This document shows, piece by piece, positions 46,746 through 56,393 of a DNA stretch of 64,000 bases. The translations under genes were made by a program, and so were the position numbers. The notes beneath the pieces were generated by a model that had not been told where the DNA came from, did no database searches, and saw only the letters and a list, made by a program, of their open reading frames with translations. The DNA comes from Lachnospiraceae bacterium. Lineage in GTDB: Bacteria; Bacillota; Clostridia; Lachnospirales; Lachnospiraceae. The stretch spans positions 25,364-89,363 of the forward strand of contig JAQXLY010000055.1 of the NCBI GenBank assembly GCA_029012365.1, given 5' to 3'. Within the stretch, counting starts at the first letter, position 1, and every line of letters begins with the position of its first letter.

Positions 46746-49205
46746 TCAGCCGATGTCATAAACGCTTCTGAGTCTCAGGTGGTCGATATTACCGCTTAAC
46801 ACCTCCACCGTTTTACTGTCGCCGTTTAAATCAAAATAGTTATCTGTCAGAATCAGGTCCTCGTTGTCATTAAGAATTTCCACACTCTTAGCATATCCTG
46901 CAGCGCTTACCGTAATCTTATTGCCTTCTACGGTCGCCTTCAGCTCCGGATTCTCATAACGGAAGTACTTCGGATACGAGAAGATAACCGTTCCCTCAGA
47001 CACTGCCGTTCCTTCCTTTTCGGCACGGAAGCTTACGTATTCGTTATAAATATCAATCTCCGGCAGCTCAACCTTTTCTAACCATACACTGGTAAGCGCC
47101 GGCACAAAAATTTCGGTTTCTTCCGCCCGGAGTATTTTCGCCGAAGCATCTCTTACCTGCCACTTTACCGTAATCTGCTCATCCTTCATTGACTCATTTG
47201 CCACACAGAGGCGTATGGATTTCGGGAACCCGAACGGCAGTCTGACAAGCTCCTGTCCGCTGTTCATCATGCCCTCCTCTTCGCAGGAAATCATAATCGG
47301 TGCAAAGAAACGTCTCGCGTAATAGTGCAAGGCCTTCAACCTCCGGCAATAATCCACGCTGGACCAGGAAGCAACCGGCCAGCAATCATTAAACTGCCAG
47401 TAAACAGCACCCATACAGCGGCTGTCATTCCGGTTTCTTCTGAAATGCTCCACACCATACCGGATGGCATCCGCCTGCAACAGCTGGGATGCGTAAATAA
47501 CCGTTTCAAAATCGGATGGGTACTTATACGTCTGCTGCATATAATTCATTATCTTACCGTTTGCGGCACCGTTTCTCTGATGCTTCTCCATAACATAGGA
47601 GAAAATATTCATATCCCGCTCATCATCCGTAAAGGTCTCCACCGTCTTTTTTGACGGGAAAGCCTGAAACCCGAACTCCGACAAATAGCGGAAAAAGAAT
47701 TTGCGATATTCGGAAAACGGTTTATTTCCATGCCATACATCCCAGTAATGTACATCACCACGGTTCTCATCTCTTGGATTATCAAAGGAGCCGCCTGAGG
47801 ACGGACTGGCAGGCCAGTAGTAAACCTGTGGTGCGTACTGCTTCATAATCTGTGGCAGAATGCGCTCATACATTATGATATAGTCCCGCACCTCACTATC
47901 CTTGCTCACCCAGGTACGTTCCTTTACAAACTGCTCCATCTCATTGTTTCCGCACATCAGTCCTAAGGAGGCATGATGGCGGATACGCTTCAGATTATCA
48001 ATGAATTCCGCAGTAATATTCGCTTCAAATTCCGGGGTAAGGTCATATACCGCGCAGGCAAACATAAAGTCCTCCCAAACAACCAGTCCCATTTCGTCAC
48101 ATAAATCAAAGAACCAGTCATCAGGATAATATCCGCCGCCCCAGACACGGATAGAGTTGAAGTTTGCAAATACAGCCTTTTCCAATAAAGCTCTTGTCGT
48201 TTCCTTTGTAACGCGGCCAAGCAGATGATCCTCCGGAATATAATCCGCACCCATGGCAAAAATATTGACACCGTTAACACAGGTAGCAAAACGTTCTCCC
48301 CACTTGTCCGGTGTGCGGTCCATCGTAATGGTGCGAAGACCGATTTTTCTTGTCCAGTTATCCACTACCGTACCGTCAGCCTTTTTTAAGTCAACCGATA
48401 CGGTATAAAGGCTTTGTTTTCCGTAGCCGTTAGGCCACCAAAGCTCCGGATGTTCGATAAAAATGTCCGATATCTCCTCTGCCTGATAAACCGTCTCCGT
48501 TCCATTCGGAGCCGTAATTGTCACCCCGGTTGTAAGCTCCTTTGAAGATGCAGCACAATAAGGTGCTGCAACTACAAGCGGCTTTACCGCAAGGCGCACT
48601 GCCCCGTTTTCGTGATACTGCAGCACCTCCACCGAGTCCAGACGTGCTGTATCTATTCCAAGCAGGGATACCGGTCTCCAGATACCGGCATCCGGTAAAT
48701 GTGCACCCCAGTCCCAGCCGAACATGCAATGTGCCTTACGGATATGTACAAAACCGTTCATTGCATCCTCTGTACCGCGGGTCGGTGCCTTTTCATAGGC
48801 TTCTGCGATATATTTGTTCGGAGAATAGAAATAGACGGTTAATTCATTTCCTTCTTTTTTCAGCAAATCTTTTACGGAATATTCCCAGGTACGGTGCATG
48901 TTTTCCACATGACCAAGCTTTACACCGTTCAGGGTAATATCAGCAATGGTATCTAACCCGTCAAAATGAAGAATAACCTCATCGGATGACAGAAGTGCTT
49001 CTTCACAGTCGAAATATGTGCGATATTCGTAATCATACTCCATAAGCTTCACTGCCGTGTCTTCATTATCCTTCCAGAACGGATTTTCCATCCTCCCTGC
49101 ATTCAACAGGTCCCCGTACACAGAGCCCGGCACGGTTGCAGCAATCCATTCCTTCTCATCGCTTCGATGCATTTTCCAGTTATTTTCTAACAAAAGTACC
49201 TTCAT
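46746..49205 (-). CDS. Beta-mannosidase, GH2
   Basis: An 819-residue cytoplasmic exo-enzyme that removes terminal beta-mannose. An N-terminal jelly roll (1-170) is followed by the WDWGAHLPDAGIWRPVSL signature of beta-mannosidases, an Ig-like domain, then the TIM barrel with SIRVWGGGYYPDDWF, acid/base Glu in CGNNEMEQF, and nucleophile Glu in LSEFGFQAFPS. SD AAAGGAG is well placed. First gene of the operon, driven by the promoter at 49266-49293 with two operators. Products would pass to the AGE enzyme next. Confidence 0.94.
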   Translation of the reverse strand: MKVLLLENNWKMHRSDEKEWIAATVPGSVYGDLLNAGRMENPFWKDNEDTAVKLMEYDYEYRTYFDCEEALLSSDEVILHFDGLDTIADITLNGVKLGHVENMHRTWEYSVKDLLKKEGNELTVYFYSPNKYIAEAYEKAPTRGTEDAMNGFVHIRKAHCMFGWDWGAHLPDAGIWRPVSLLGIDTARLDSVEVLQYHENGAVRLAVKPLVVAAPYCAASSKELTTGVTITAPNGTETVYQAEEISDIFIEHPELWWPNGYGKQSLYTVSVDLKKADGTVVDNWTRKIGLRTITMDRTPDKWGERFATCVNGVNIFAMGADYIPEDHLLGRVTKETTRALLEKAVFANFNSIRVWGGGYYPDDWFFDLCDEMGLVVWEDFMFACAVYDLTPEFEANITAEFIDNLKRIRHHASLGLMCGNNEMEQFVKERTWVSKDSEVRDYIIMYERILPQIMKQYAPQVYYWPASPSSGGSFDNPRDENRGDVHYWDVWHGNKPFSEYRKFFFRYLSEFGFQAFPSKKTVETFTDDERDMNIFSYVMEKHQRNGAANGKIMNYMQQTYKYPSDFETVIYASQLLQADAIRYGVEHFRRNRNDSRCMGAVYWQFNDCWPVASWSSVDYCRRLKALHYYARRFFAPIMISCEEEGMMNSGQELVRLPFGFPKSIRLCVANESMKDEQITVKWQVRDASAKILRAEETEIFVPALTSVWLEKVELPEIDIYNEYVSFRAEKEGTAVSEGTVIFSYPKYFRYENPELKATVEGNKITVSAAGYAKSVEILNDNEDLILTDNYFDLNGDSKTVEVLSGNIDHLRLRSVYDIG

Positions 49206-49231
49206 CTTCTCAGCTCCTTTGACTCATTAAG

Positions 49232-49308
49232 CTAGATTTAGCTAAATTTAGTTTCGTTTAACTTAATAATATCACTTTTTTAGTTTTTGTCAACTACTTT
49301 TAGCTAAA
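49232..49308 (-). promoter_or_regulatory. Beta-mannosidase promoter bracketed by two palindromic operators
   Basis: Minus strand TTGACA (49288-49293), 16 bases, TATTAT (49266-49271). TTTAGCTAAA occurs at 49237-49246 (inside a 20-base near-perfect palindrome, 49232-49251) just after the start site, and again at 49299-49308 just upstream of the -35. The centres are 62 bases apart, about six helical turns. The LacI protein at 44013 is the likely binder. Confidence 0.7.
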
Positions 49309-49387
49309 GATTCCTTATAACTGCATGTCGGCATTTCTTATGCTTAGGAAAACGCTCATAATAAACACAGCTCTTCATCCTCGTCAT

Positions 49388-49416
49388 ATTGAGCTTTTTG
49401 GAAGACTATGGTACAA
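49388..49416 (+). promoter_or_regulatory. Promoter of the histidine phosphatase gene
   Basis: TTGAGC (49388-49393), 17 bases, TACAAT (49411-49416), about 28 bases before the SD GGAGG. Confidence 0.55.
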
Positions 49417-49450
49417 TAAGAATACTATTATTTCAACGGAGGTAAGGTCA

Positions 49451-50050
49451 ATGCGACTACTGGTAATCCGACATGGTGAGAGTGAAGCAGATATTCTTGA
49501 TGTGCACGAGGGTCGTGCCGACTTTGAATTAACCGGGCGCGGTCACAGACAGGCTGAAGCAATGAGCAACTATGTAAGCCGGAATTACCACGTTGATAAA
49601 ATTTATTGCAGTACCCTGAAAAGAGCTTTGCAGACAGCGCAACATTTACACGATACCACCAATGCTCCGTTAGTACCTGACGAGCACTTAATGGAATTTA
49701 ACAACGGATTGATAGCGGGCTTGGAACGTCATGTTGCCAAAGAAAAATATCCGGAAATAAAGGTTCCTCTCCACGCCGCTGTTTACGAACAGGAAAGTCG
49801 GCTTGAGTTCAGATACAGAGCAGAATATATGCTGTCAAAAATCATATCAGAAAATGAGGGTGACAGCACAGTTGCTATTGTCACTCACGGCGGTATGATA
49901 AACCAGCTATACCGTTCTTTTTTCGGAATGCCTGTCGAATCAGATTATTTCTTTTGGACAGGCGATACGGGTATTCATGAGTGGCTCATAAACGGAAACA
50001 CTCGTATTGTCGCAAAGGCGAACTATATATCACACGAAGGAAAAATTTAA
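49451..50050 (+). CDS. Histidine phosphatase (phosphoglycerate mutase-like) family protein
   Basis: A 199-residue enzyme with the catalytic RHGE motif at the very N-terminus (MRLLVIRHGESEAD), TLKRALQTAQ, and the second catalytic His in VAIVTHGGMINQLYRS. The ATG at 49451 is set by GGAGG eight bases upstream; the longer frame to 49325 does not fit the family. Members dephosphorylate small phospho-compounds; the substrate cannot be told. It stands alone on the plus strand, divergent from the beta-mannosidase operon. Confidence 0.9.
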   Translation: MRLLVIRHGESEADILDVHEGRADFELTGRGHRQAEAMSNYVSRNYHVDKIYCSTLKRALQTAQHLHDTTNAPLVPDEHLMEFNNGLIAGLERHVAKEKYPEIKVPLHAAVYEQESRLEFRYRAEYMLSKIISENEGDSTVAIVTHGGMINQLYRSFFGMPVESDYFFWTGDTGIHEWLINGNTRIVAKANYISHEGKI

Positions 50051-50066
50051 TTTTGAAATCAAAACA

Positions 50067-50102
50067 GGAAGTCATTGCTGTCATTTTGCAGCAACAACTT
50101 CC
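50067..50102. terminator. Bidirectional stem-loop between convergent genes
   Basis: GGAAGT-ca-TTGCTG pairs with CAGCAA-ca-ACTTCC around a short loop. A T-rich stretch follows on both strands. It lies 16 bases after the phosphatase gene and 46 bases after the FIST gene. Confidence 0.75.
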
Positions 50103-50148
50103 CGTAATTTGCATATTCCTGCCATAACCCCCCGGTTATAAGACGGTT

Positions 50149-51336
50149 TTACATTGCTAAAACGGTAAAGGTAGAGTTGTGGAATACGTTGTAGCTCTTC
50201 CCGCTGTCTTCCATGGTAACCGGAGCAAACTCACCATAGGAATAGAAACCGGCAGCACTAACATTCTCAGGCAACACGGTCTGAATAGCACGTGCTTCTG
50301 CATCACGGTCTTTCGTAAGCAATAAATAGCGCCCTCCGCAGGAGCTGAAGAGGAATGTGCTGTACTTATACTCATTCTCCTTCGACATCTGCTCAAGAAG
50401 CTTACGCAGTGCTTCCGCAACGGATTTCTCAACATCATCACGGTTAATCACGGCAATACCAAGACCTGACCCCTCCGGAACACCACCAAGGAAACCGCCG
50501 GAACGGGTTGGCTGATCAATAATAGTCAGAAAACGTAAGACGCGGACCTTTGCACCATCTTCCATCTCCAGGGTAGCAGTGAACGGAGAACCAATAAACT
50601 GGAATTGATCGCTATTGTCCGACCCCACTCCCTCTTCCTTCAAAACATCGAGAAACTTACCACGATTCAGCTCAAGAATCATATTTCCCTTGGATTTGGT
50701 AACCACTGCTGAAAACCCGTTCTCGGTAGAAACAGAATACTCACAGGCAAACAGAGGCTTTACATTACCGGAAATCAGCACGAATACCAGGCCAAAATGA
50801 TCAATCTTCTCATTTGAAAATATGAAATACTTGGTAAATGAAAATCCATCTGAGGCAAGTCCGCCGAATACCGGCACTCCATTGCTGAGTTTGTCAAATA
50901 CATGAATAAAGTCATCACCGACACTTCCGGTAATCTTGCCGCCATATGCAATAATCAGTTTTTCGTCGGCCCCGGAAATTGCCTTCACACGCTGATATTC
51001 GGCGGTAATCTGTTCTTCGTAATTCTCACAGGTCAGACCTTCCGCCATGCCGATATCAAATTGGCAGTCATCGGCAGTCAGCACAATCATGGTAATACCG
51101 GCATCACAATATCCCGTGCTGCTGTTCAGCTGTGCCAGTGCGGTAGAACCAACTAACGGAAAGTCAAACGCCTCTGTAAAGCAATTCATCATTTCAGCGA
51201 TATCATTATCGGCATTGATGTAAAGAATACCAATGGTGTTCTTACACAGTTCAAAGCCCTCCAGTTGCTCTTTGAGCTCCGCAGCAGCGTCTTCATAATC
51301 GTCAATTTCTTCAGTAAAAAGAGTAATCGATTTCAT
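50149..51336 (-). CDS. FIST-domain signal transduction protein
   Basis: A 395-residue soluble protein with the FIST_N and FIST_C domains, a sensory unit for small ligands that is often next to histidine kinases. FIST_N is seen at about 20-215 (FPLVGSTALAQL, GVPVFGGLASDGFSF) and FIST_C at about 225-385 (GSPFTATLEMEDGAKVRVL..., FLFSSCGGRYLLL, GFYSYGEFAPV). It is the third gene of a receiver / hybrid kinase / FIST operon, 21 bases after the kinase. It probably controls the kinase by protein contact, since neither has membrane helices. Confidence 0.9.
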   Translation of the reverse strand: MKSITLFTEEIDDYEDAAAELKEQLEGFELCKNTIGILYINADNDIAEMMNCFTEAFDFPLVGSTALAQLNSSTGYCDAGITMIVLTADDCQFDIGMAEGLTCENYEEQITAEYQRVKAISGADEKLIIAYGGKITGSVGDDFIHVFDKLSNGVPVFGGLASDGFSFTKYFIFSNEKIDHFGLVFVLISGNVKPLFACEYSVSTENGFSAVVTKSKGNMILELNRGKFLDVLKEEGVGSDNSDQFQFIGSPFTATLEMEDGAKVRVLRFLTIIDQPTRSGGFLGGVPEGSGLGIAVINRDDVEKSVAEALRKLLEQMSKENEYKYSTFLFSSCGGRYLLLTKDRDAEARAIQTVLPENVSAAGFYSYGEFAPVTMEDSGKSYNVFHNSTFTVLAM

Positions 51337-51357
51337 ATTTTGCCTCCTTTGTGTTAA

Positions 51358-53685
51358 TCAATTTTGCATTTTGCAGGATTCCTTGAGTTGATTCAGAATC
51401 TCTTCCAATCCGTTATAATCGAAATCATCCGCAGCACTATTTGCCTGTTCCAGCAATGTGCGAAGTCCTTCCGTCATAGTATGCGACAGTAAATCAGCAA
51501 GCACAGCCTGCACCTGCTCCAGCTCGAAAGCCTCATAGGCGGCAGTCATGGTGTCAAGTGCGCTGTTCCATTCCTCTATGGACAGACAAGGCAGAAGCTC
51601 TGCTTTATCATCGGTCTCCAAACTCGCAAAACGCTCTGCCAGACGTTCCACCAGAGCATGATACATTTCAAAGAGCTTAGGAAAGTCGTTTTGGATGAAT
51701 GCGCCGTTTTCTTCCTTTCCTGCCTGTTCGTGGGTCTTGGCAAGCTCAGACAGTTCCATCTCTCCGATGGTAGCCGCCACACTCTTTAGTGCGTGAACTT
51801 CAATACGGTAATTATCCCAATCCTCAGCAGATACGAGCTCTGGCAGAAGCTTTAGCTTCTTTACACCGTCACGCCACACCTGATGCAGAATCTCTTCCTG
51901 CATATCAGGGGCTTCCGCAGCTTCCGAATCATCCTCGTTCGGCCTAAGCAGCTCCTCCGGCAGAAAACGGCTCAGGGTCTCGTCCAGGCTCTTAAGTTCA
52001 ATCGGCTTGGCAAGAAAATCCTGGAAGCCCAGCGCCTTATATTGCTCTCGAACACCGGAAATGGCATTGGCCGTCAGGGCAATGATAATACTGTCAGCGC
52101 AGGAAGGTTCTTTGCGTATCCGCTGCATTGCTTCGACACCGTCCATCACAGGCATCATATGGTCCATAAGGATGATATCGAAGTGCTCATGGGAAGCAAG
52201 CATAATCGCATCGGGACCATTGGTGGCAGTGGTAATATTGACACGATAGGGCTGTAACAGACCGATAGCCACCTTCAGGTTAACCTCGTTGTCATCCACA
52301 ATGAGAATTTTTGCATTCGGAGCAATGAACTGATTGCGGAAAACCTTTACCTCAGACAGGAGCATCTTGCGGTCAATCTTACCCATAGGTGTGCTGTCCT
52401 CAACCCCGTTCACAATGCTCCAGCTGAACGTGGTACCGGTGCCGTAGACACTCTCCACAGTAATATCTCCATGCATACTCTGCACCAGTCGGCGGCTGAT
52501 GGCAAGTCCCAAACCGGTACCCTCCACACTGCGGTTGCGCTTTGTATCAACCTGCGAGAAGCTTGAGAACAGCTTCTTCATATCCTCAGCCGTGATGCCG
52601 ATACCGGTATCGGTAACACTGAAAAAAAGAGTTACAAGCTTTTCGTCATCCTCCATCTTCTGATGTCGGATTTTCAGAGTGATTGTCCCTTCATGAGTAA
52701 ACTTCACAGCATTATTCAGGATATTAATCAGAACCTGCTTGATGCGGATCTCATCACCCAGTAAAGAACAAGGAATACTTTCGTCAATATCGAGAATCAA
52801 TTCAACCGGCTTTTCCTGCAGACGGATGTTAATCATGGTAGCCACATCATTAATCAGGGACGATGGCTGATATGGAACATCAATAATCTCCATCTTTCCG
52901 GCTTCAATTTTTGAGAAGTCCAGAATGTCATTAATGATTGCCAGCAAAGAAGATGCCGCATTGCGAATCTGAACGGCGTTTTCTCTCGCCTCAGGATCTG
53001 TTGTGTCCCGGATAATAAACTCCGACATACCATTGATGGCATTCATCGGAGTACGAATCTCATGGGACATATTTGCCAGAAAATTACTCTTGGCCTTATC
53101 CGCACCCTCCGCATTTTCTTTGGCATTTACCAGCTCCGTGATGTCAACAAAAACCAACACTGCACCTATAATCACCTGATTGGCGTTTATTGCCGGACGA
53201 ATGGTAACATCATAAATATGCTCTCCGTCCCCTTCCACGGTGCGCTCCTCATAATTACAGGCGCTGTTCTCTTCAATCACTTTTCGTGTTTTATCCACGA
53301 AATCTGTGAGACACTCATCATCCATTAAGTCACGAAACAAATCACGCAATGAAATGCCGCCCTCCACCTGACTGCGGTCGTAAGTAGATTTGGAATAAAA
53401 GGAGTCTGTAGCCATCAGAGAAATCAGCTCCTGATCTACCAACAGAAAAATGTTTGGCGAATTTTGCAGAAGCATTTTGTTGTAAAACAAGCGTTTCTCC
53501 TGCTCGCGTTCCATTGCAATACGCAGCTGAGCAGCTTTTTCATTGAGCGTCGCCAGAATTTCATTATCCCGGGAGAGACGTTCAATCTCACGGTTTGCTT
53601 TCTTAAGTGCTTTATTTGCAGCCTTTAGTTCTGCACGCAAATCAGACTCGGTATCCTGCAGAGTCGGATCAATTATATCACTCAT
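51358..53685 (-). CDS. Soluble PAS hybrid histidine kinase with receiver and Hpt
   Basis: A 775-residue cytoplasmic kinase with no membrane helix. A coiled coil (about 15-65) and a PAS domain (about 70-185, ending [15 protein letters not shown]) precede HisKA with [13 protein letters not shown] (His208), HATPase with DTGIGI and GTGLGL, a receiver with [13 protein letters not shown], and an Hpt with [13 protein letters not shown]; a further helical tail follows the Hpt. SD GGAGG precedes the ATG. It follows the small receiver gene by 22 bases and precedes the FIST gene by 21, making a compact three-gene system. Confidence 0.93.
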   Translation of the reverse strand: MSDIIDPTLQDTESDLRAELKAANKALKKANREIERLSRDNEILATLNEKAAQLRIAMEREQEKRLFYNKMLLQNSPNIFLLVDQELISLMATDSFYSKSTYDRSQVEGGISLRDLFRDLMDDECLTDFVDKTRKVIEENSACNYEERTVEGDGEHIYDVTIRPAINANQVIIGAVLVFVDITELVNAKENAEGADKAKSNFLANMSHEIRTPMNAINGMSEFIIRDTTDPEARENAVQIRNAASSLLAIINDILDFSKIEAGKMEIIDVPYQPSSLINDVATMINIRLQEKPVELILDIDESIPCSLLGDEIRIKQVLINILNNAVKFTHEGTITLKIRHQKMEDDEKLVTLFFSVTDTGIGITAEDMKKLFSSFSQVDTKRNRSVEGTGLGLAISRRLVQSMHGDITVESVYGTGTTFSWSIVNGVEDSTPMGKIDRKMLLSEVKVFRNQFIAPNAKILIVDDNEVNLKVAIGLLQPYRVNITTATNGPDAIMLASHEHFDIILMDHMMPVMDGVEAMQRIRKEPSCADSIIIALTANAISGVREQYKALGFQDFLAKPIELKSLDETLSRFLPEELLRPNEDDSEAAEAPDMQEEILHQVWRDGVKKLKLLPELVSAEDWDNYRIEVHALKSVAATIGEMELSELAKTHEQAGKEENGAFIQNDFPKLFEMYHALVERLAERFASLETDDKAELLPCLSIEEWNSALDTMTAAYEAFELEQVQAVLADLLSHTMTEGLRTLLEQANSAADDFDYNGLEEILNQLKESCKMQN

Positions 53686-53707
53686 ACTGTCTATCCTCCC
53701 TGCTGTG

Positions 53708-54067
53708 TTACATCAAGTGCGGCTGCACGGCTTTCAGCAGTTCTTCCTTCCGAAAGGGCTTCACCACGTAATCTGCACCACCGGCTGCAAGAGCACTGTC
53801 CCTGGTTTCATCATCCGTACTCGCACTCAGGAAGATAACCGGCAGTTCAGCCATATCCGGAATTTTCCGAATAGCCTTGAGCGTCTCAAAGCCGTCCATA
53901 TCCGGCATCTCAATATCCAACAGTACCAATGCAGGTCTGTTCGTGGAAAGAAACTTGAGTGCCATTTCCCCGGAGGGCACAGGAACAGGCTTGCAGACCT
54001 CTTTCAGCGCCATACTTGCCATTTTCAGATTTATGCTATTGTCGTCAATAATTAACACCTTTTCCAT
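53708..54067 (-). CDS. Stand-alone response regulator receiver
   Basis: A 119-residue CheY-like protein with all key residues: IIDDNS (acidic pair), [13 protein letters not shown] (phosphoacceptor Asp), VIFLSAST, and [10 protein letters not shown] (Lys). No output domain, so it acts by protein contact, likely as a phosphate shuttle for the Hpt of the hybrid kinase encoded next. SD GGAGG is five bases before the ATG. First gene of the operon. Confidence 0.92.
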   Translation of the reverse strand: MEKVLIIDDNSINLKMASMALKEVCKPVPVPSGEMALKFLSTNRPALVLLDIEMPDMDGFETLKAIRKIPDMAELPVIFLSASTDDETRDSALAAGGADYVVKPFRKEELLKAVQPHLM

Positions 54068-54163
54068 TTTTTCCTCCGTTTACTCGTGCAACGTGCAATC
54101 TTTGTCATCCCCCATGCGGTATCATATGTCAAACCATGAATCCTATGGCATTTCTTATTTTTA

Positions 54164-54192
54164 ATTATAATACAACCCTCCGGATTTGTCAT
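54164..54192 (-). promoter_or_regulatory. Promoter of the receiver / kinase / FIST operon
   Basis: Minus strand ATGACA (54187-54192), 17 bases, TATAAT (54164-54169); leader about 90 bases. The rest of the 54068-54355 gap holds nothing else that I can identify. Confidence 0.6.
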
Positions 54193-54355
54193 CACTTTTT
54201 TCATTTCGGCCTACCTCCATAATCTCACCATAATCCCGCACAAAGTCACGCTTTTCTCTCCCTTTATGATTTACTCTTTCAGTCTTCAGGCACTTTATCG
54301 TATCCATAGTAAAGTATTATATTGATACAAGGTAGTGGGATTATGGACTATTCAC

Positions 54356-55456
54356 TTATTCTATCACACTGAACAATACATCCATCAACCTGTCAACATC
54401 TATCGGTTTTGCAATGTGACCATTCATCCCTGCAGCGAGCGCCATCCTTTTATCTTCTTCCATAACATTCGCAGTCATTGCTAAAATCGGTATCTGGGAT
54501 TTTTCCCCTTCTATTTGTCTGATGATACGAGTAGCTTTATATCCATCCAGGATAGGCATCTGAATGTCCATAAGTATAAGGTCGTAATAACCCTCCGGTT
54601 TATTTTCAATGGCTGCAACTGCTTCTGTACCATCTATAACATGCTCACAGATAAATCCTATATCAGAAAGAATCATCATCGCAATTTCCGCATTCAGGTC
54701 ATTATCTTCCGCAAGCAAAATCCTTTTGTCTTCTATCATTTTGATGGGAATATCACTTTGTAATTTGGTTAGTTTCAATAATTCATCTCTTTCAACAATC
54801 CTATGAGGAAGAATAACAGTAACACTTGTTCCCTTTCCAAGAGTGCTTTCAACGGTGATACTTCCTCCCATAAGTTCAACCAGTTTCTTTACAACCGGCA
54901 TTCCGATACCTGTATCTGAAATAACAGACTTATACAACGCATAACCTTCTTTGTCAGAAGGTATCTCTTCCAAATTCAAACTGATACAACCGCCGGAAGG
55001 TGTATATTTTATGGAATTACTCAATACGTTCAAGAAAATAGTACGCAATTTCATTGTGTCACACATCACATTAAGATGTTCCATATGAATATTTCTTGAA
55101 AAATGAAGATTTCTTTCTTTCATGGTGCCTTCAATAATAGCATCCATCATCTCAAAAAATCTATCTGCATTCGCAAGAGATTCCTTCAATGTTACCAATC
55201 CCTTTTCAAGATTGGCAAGCTCAATAGCATTGTTAAGTAAAAACATTAGGAATCTGCTTGAATCCTCTAGTTTTGATAAGTATTTTTTTGAAGATTCATC
55301 TCCATTCCAATGTGCCTGCAGCACCTCAGGCATTAACCATTCCGGACACTCAGGCATTCCCTTTTCAGGCTTCGGCTCTTTCTTATTCAATTTTCTCTTA
55401 CCCGGATTACCTTCCAGCTCCTTCACTGCCGTAGGTTTTGGCTTTCTACCTGCCAT
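54356..55456 (-). pseudogene. Chimera: phage TerS N-terminus fused in frame to a histidine kinase remnant
   Basis: An open frame of 366 residues made of unrelated parts. Residues 1 to about 47 (MAGRKPKPTAVKELEGNPGK, then EPKPEKGMPECPEWLMPEV) are the start of a P27-family small terminase subunit, with its own SD GGAGGGG. From about 52 it reads as a histidine kinase that has lost its H-box: YLSKLEDSSRFL, NVLSNSIKYTP, DTGIGM, then PVVKKLVELMGG directly. The section between the G1 (DTGIGM) and G2 boxes is gone, as if GIGM recombined with the GLGM of G2. A receiver follows with an intact Asp297 and Lys350. Kinase activity looks impossible; the receiver might still fold. Expression would rest on the phage start. 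Confidence 0.85.
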
Positions 55457-55561
55457 TGGAATCCCCTCCTTCCATCATTATTTCGACTTGACCTGTACTT
55501 GACCTGTACTTGCACAGTACACGCGGGCAAGTTATCATATTCTATTTTTATGCATTATAAA

Positions 55562-55585
55562 AGCGCCTGCATTTCTACAAGCGCT
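55562..55585 (-). terminator. Terminator after the TOPRIM-like gene
   Basis: Minus strand AGCGCTTG (55578-55585) pairs with CAGGCGCT (55562-55569) with one mismatch, followed by TTTTATAAT. It separates the defence pair from the TerS chimera. Confidence 0.7.
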
Positions 55586-55601
55586 CTATTTACATCATGT
55601 T

Positions 55602-56393
55602 TTATTTACAATTACAAATATCCAATTGATTCTTTACATGCTTCACACATATTTTCCAAAGCTTCATACCAAAATAATCCACAAGAAATTCCGGGAAGGC
55701 ACTGATAATAAACACTTTATTGCCTGCTAAAGCCTGTTCACACATAAAGATATCATGTGGATTTGCTTCATCTAAATACTGTTCATAAGAAATAACTTCC
55801 GCATTTCCTAACAAGCATGATATTCTCATTGAAAAGACATCAATGATTTCTTTCCATACATCTATATTGTAATCTCTAAAATGCGGATTCAGTGAATTTC
55901 TCGAAGATATATTCTTATATTCAGCAAGATCACTAATTTCTACAAAGCAATTATCTCCATTTCCGCATTTACCTGCTTCAAAATCTCGCAATGCTTCAAC
56001 CATCGGATAACTGATATATAGCTTTCCATTCTCAGTTTCATTGTCAAAGCTTTCAAGCATCTGGTTTATCACATCACCGTCATCTGCCTTTCCCAAGTTT
56101 GTCTGATGTGCATCATAATCAAAGAAAAGAAACACCTCCGAAAAATCATCTCTTGATAATCCTTCCAATTGTTCTCTGATTTTCTTATTACTTTCCCTTA
56201 AGACCTCAATAATATCTGTGTCGAAATCATCCGCCTTGAGTTTCTTCCAAAGCATATAGATATTTTCTCCGGCCGGAAGCGTAATAATTTTAAAATTTCC
56301 ATGCTTAAAGAACACCTTTGAAATATTATCAATAACCTGTGGTTCTCTGGCCTCTCCTTCAACTATAAATGCCTTATAGTCCTTATCTGCCAT
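55602..56393 (-). CDS. TOPRIM-like (RloB/AbiL-type) partner of the AAA ATPase
   Basis: A 263-residue protein. Near the N-terminus KAFIVEGEAREPQVIDNI gives a candidate TOPRIM Glu, and EVFLFFDYDAHQ gives a DxD, the two metal-binding signatures of TOPRIM nucleases such as RloB, AbiLii, OLD and AriB. A YISYPMVEALRDF segment follows. The ATG at 56393 lies inside the last codons of the ATPase gene; a GTG at 56402 is the alternative. Gene pairs of an SMC-like ATPase and a TOPRIM protein are known anti-phage systems (PARIS, AbiL, OLD-type). I infer a nuclease effector held by the ATPase; the exact family is not settled. Confidence 0.65.
   Translation of the reverse strand: MADKDYKAFIVEGEAREPQVIDNISKVFFKHGNFKIITLPAGENIYMLWKKLKADDFDTDIIEVLRESNKKIREQLEGLSRDDFSEVFLFFDYDAHQTNLGKADDGDVINQMLESFDNETENGKLYISYPMVEALRDFEAGKCGNGDNCFVEISDLAEYKNISSRNSLNPHFRDYNIDVWKEIIDVFSMRISCLLGNAEVISYEQYLDEANPHDIFMCEQALAGNKVFIISAFPEFLVDYFGMKLWKICVKHVKNQLDICNCK

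Noticed and set aside
54055..54205. A small 50-codon minus-strand ORF with GGAGG upstream (starts MKKVMTNPEGC)
   Set aside because: It contains the -10 box of the receiver operon and overlaps the receiver start; no hydrophobic or domain pattern.
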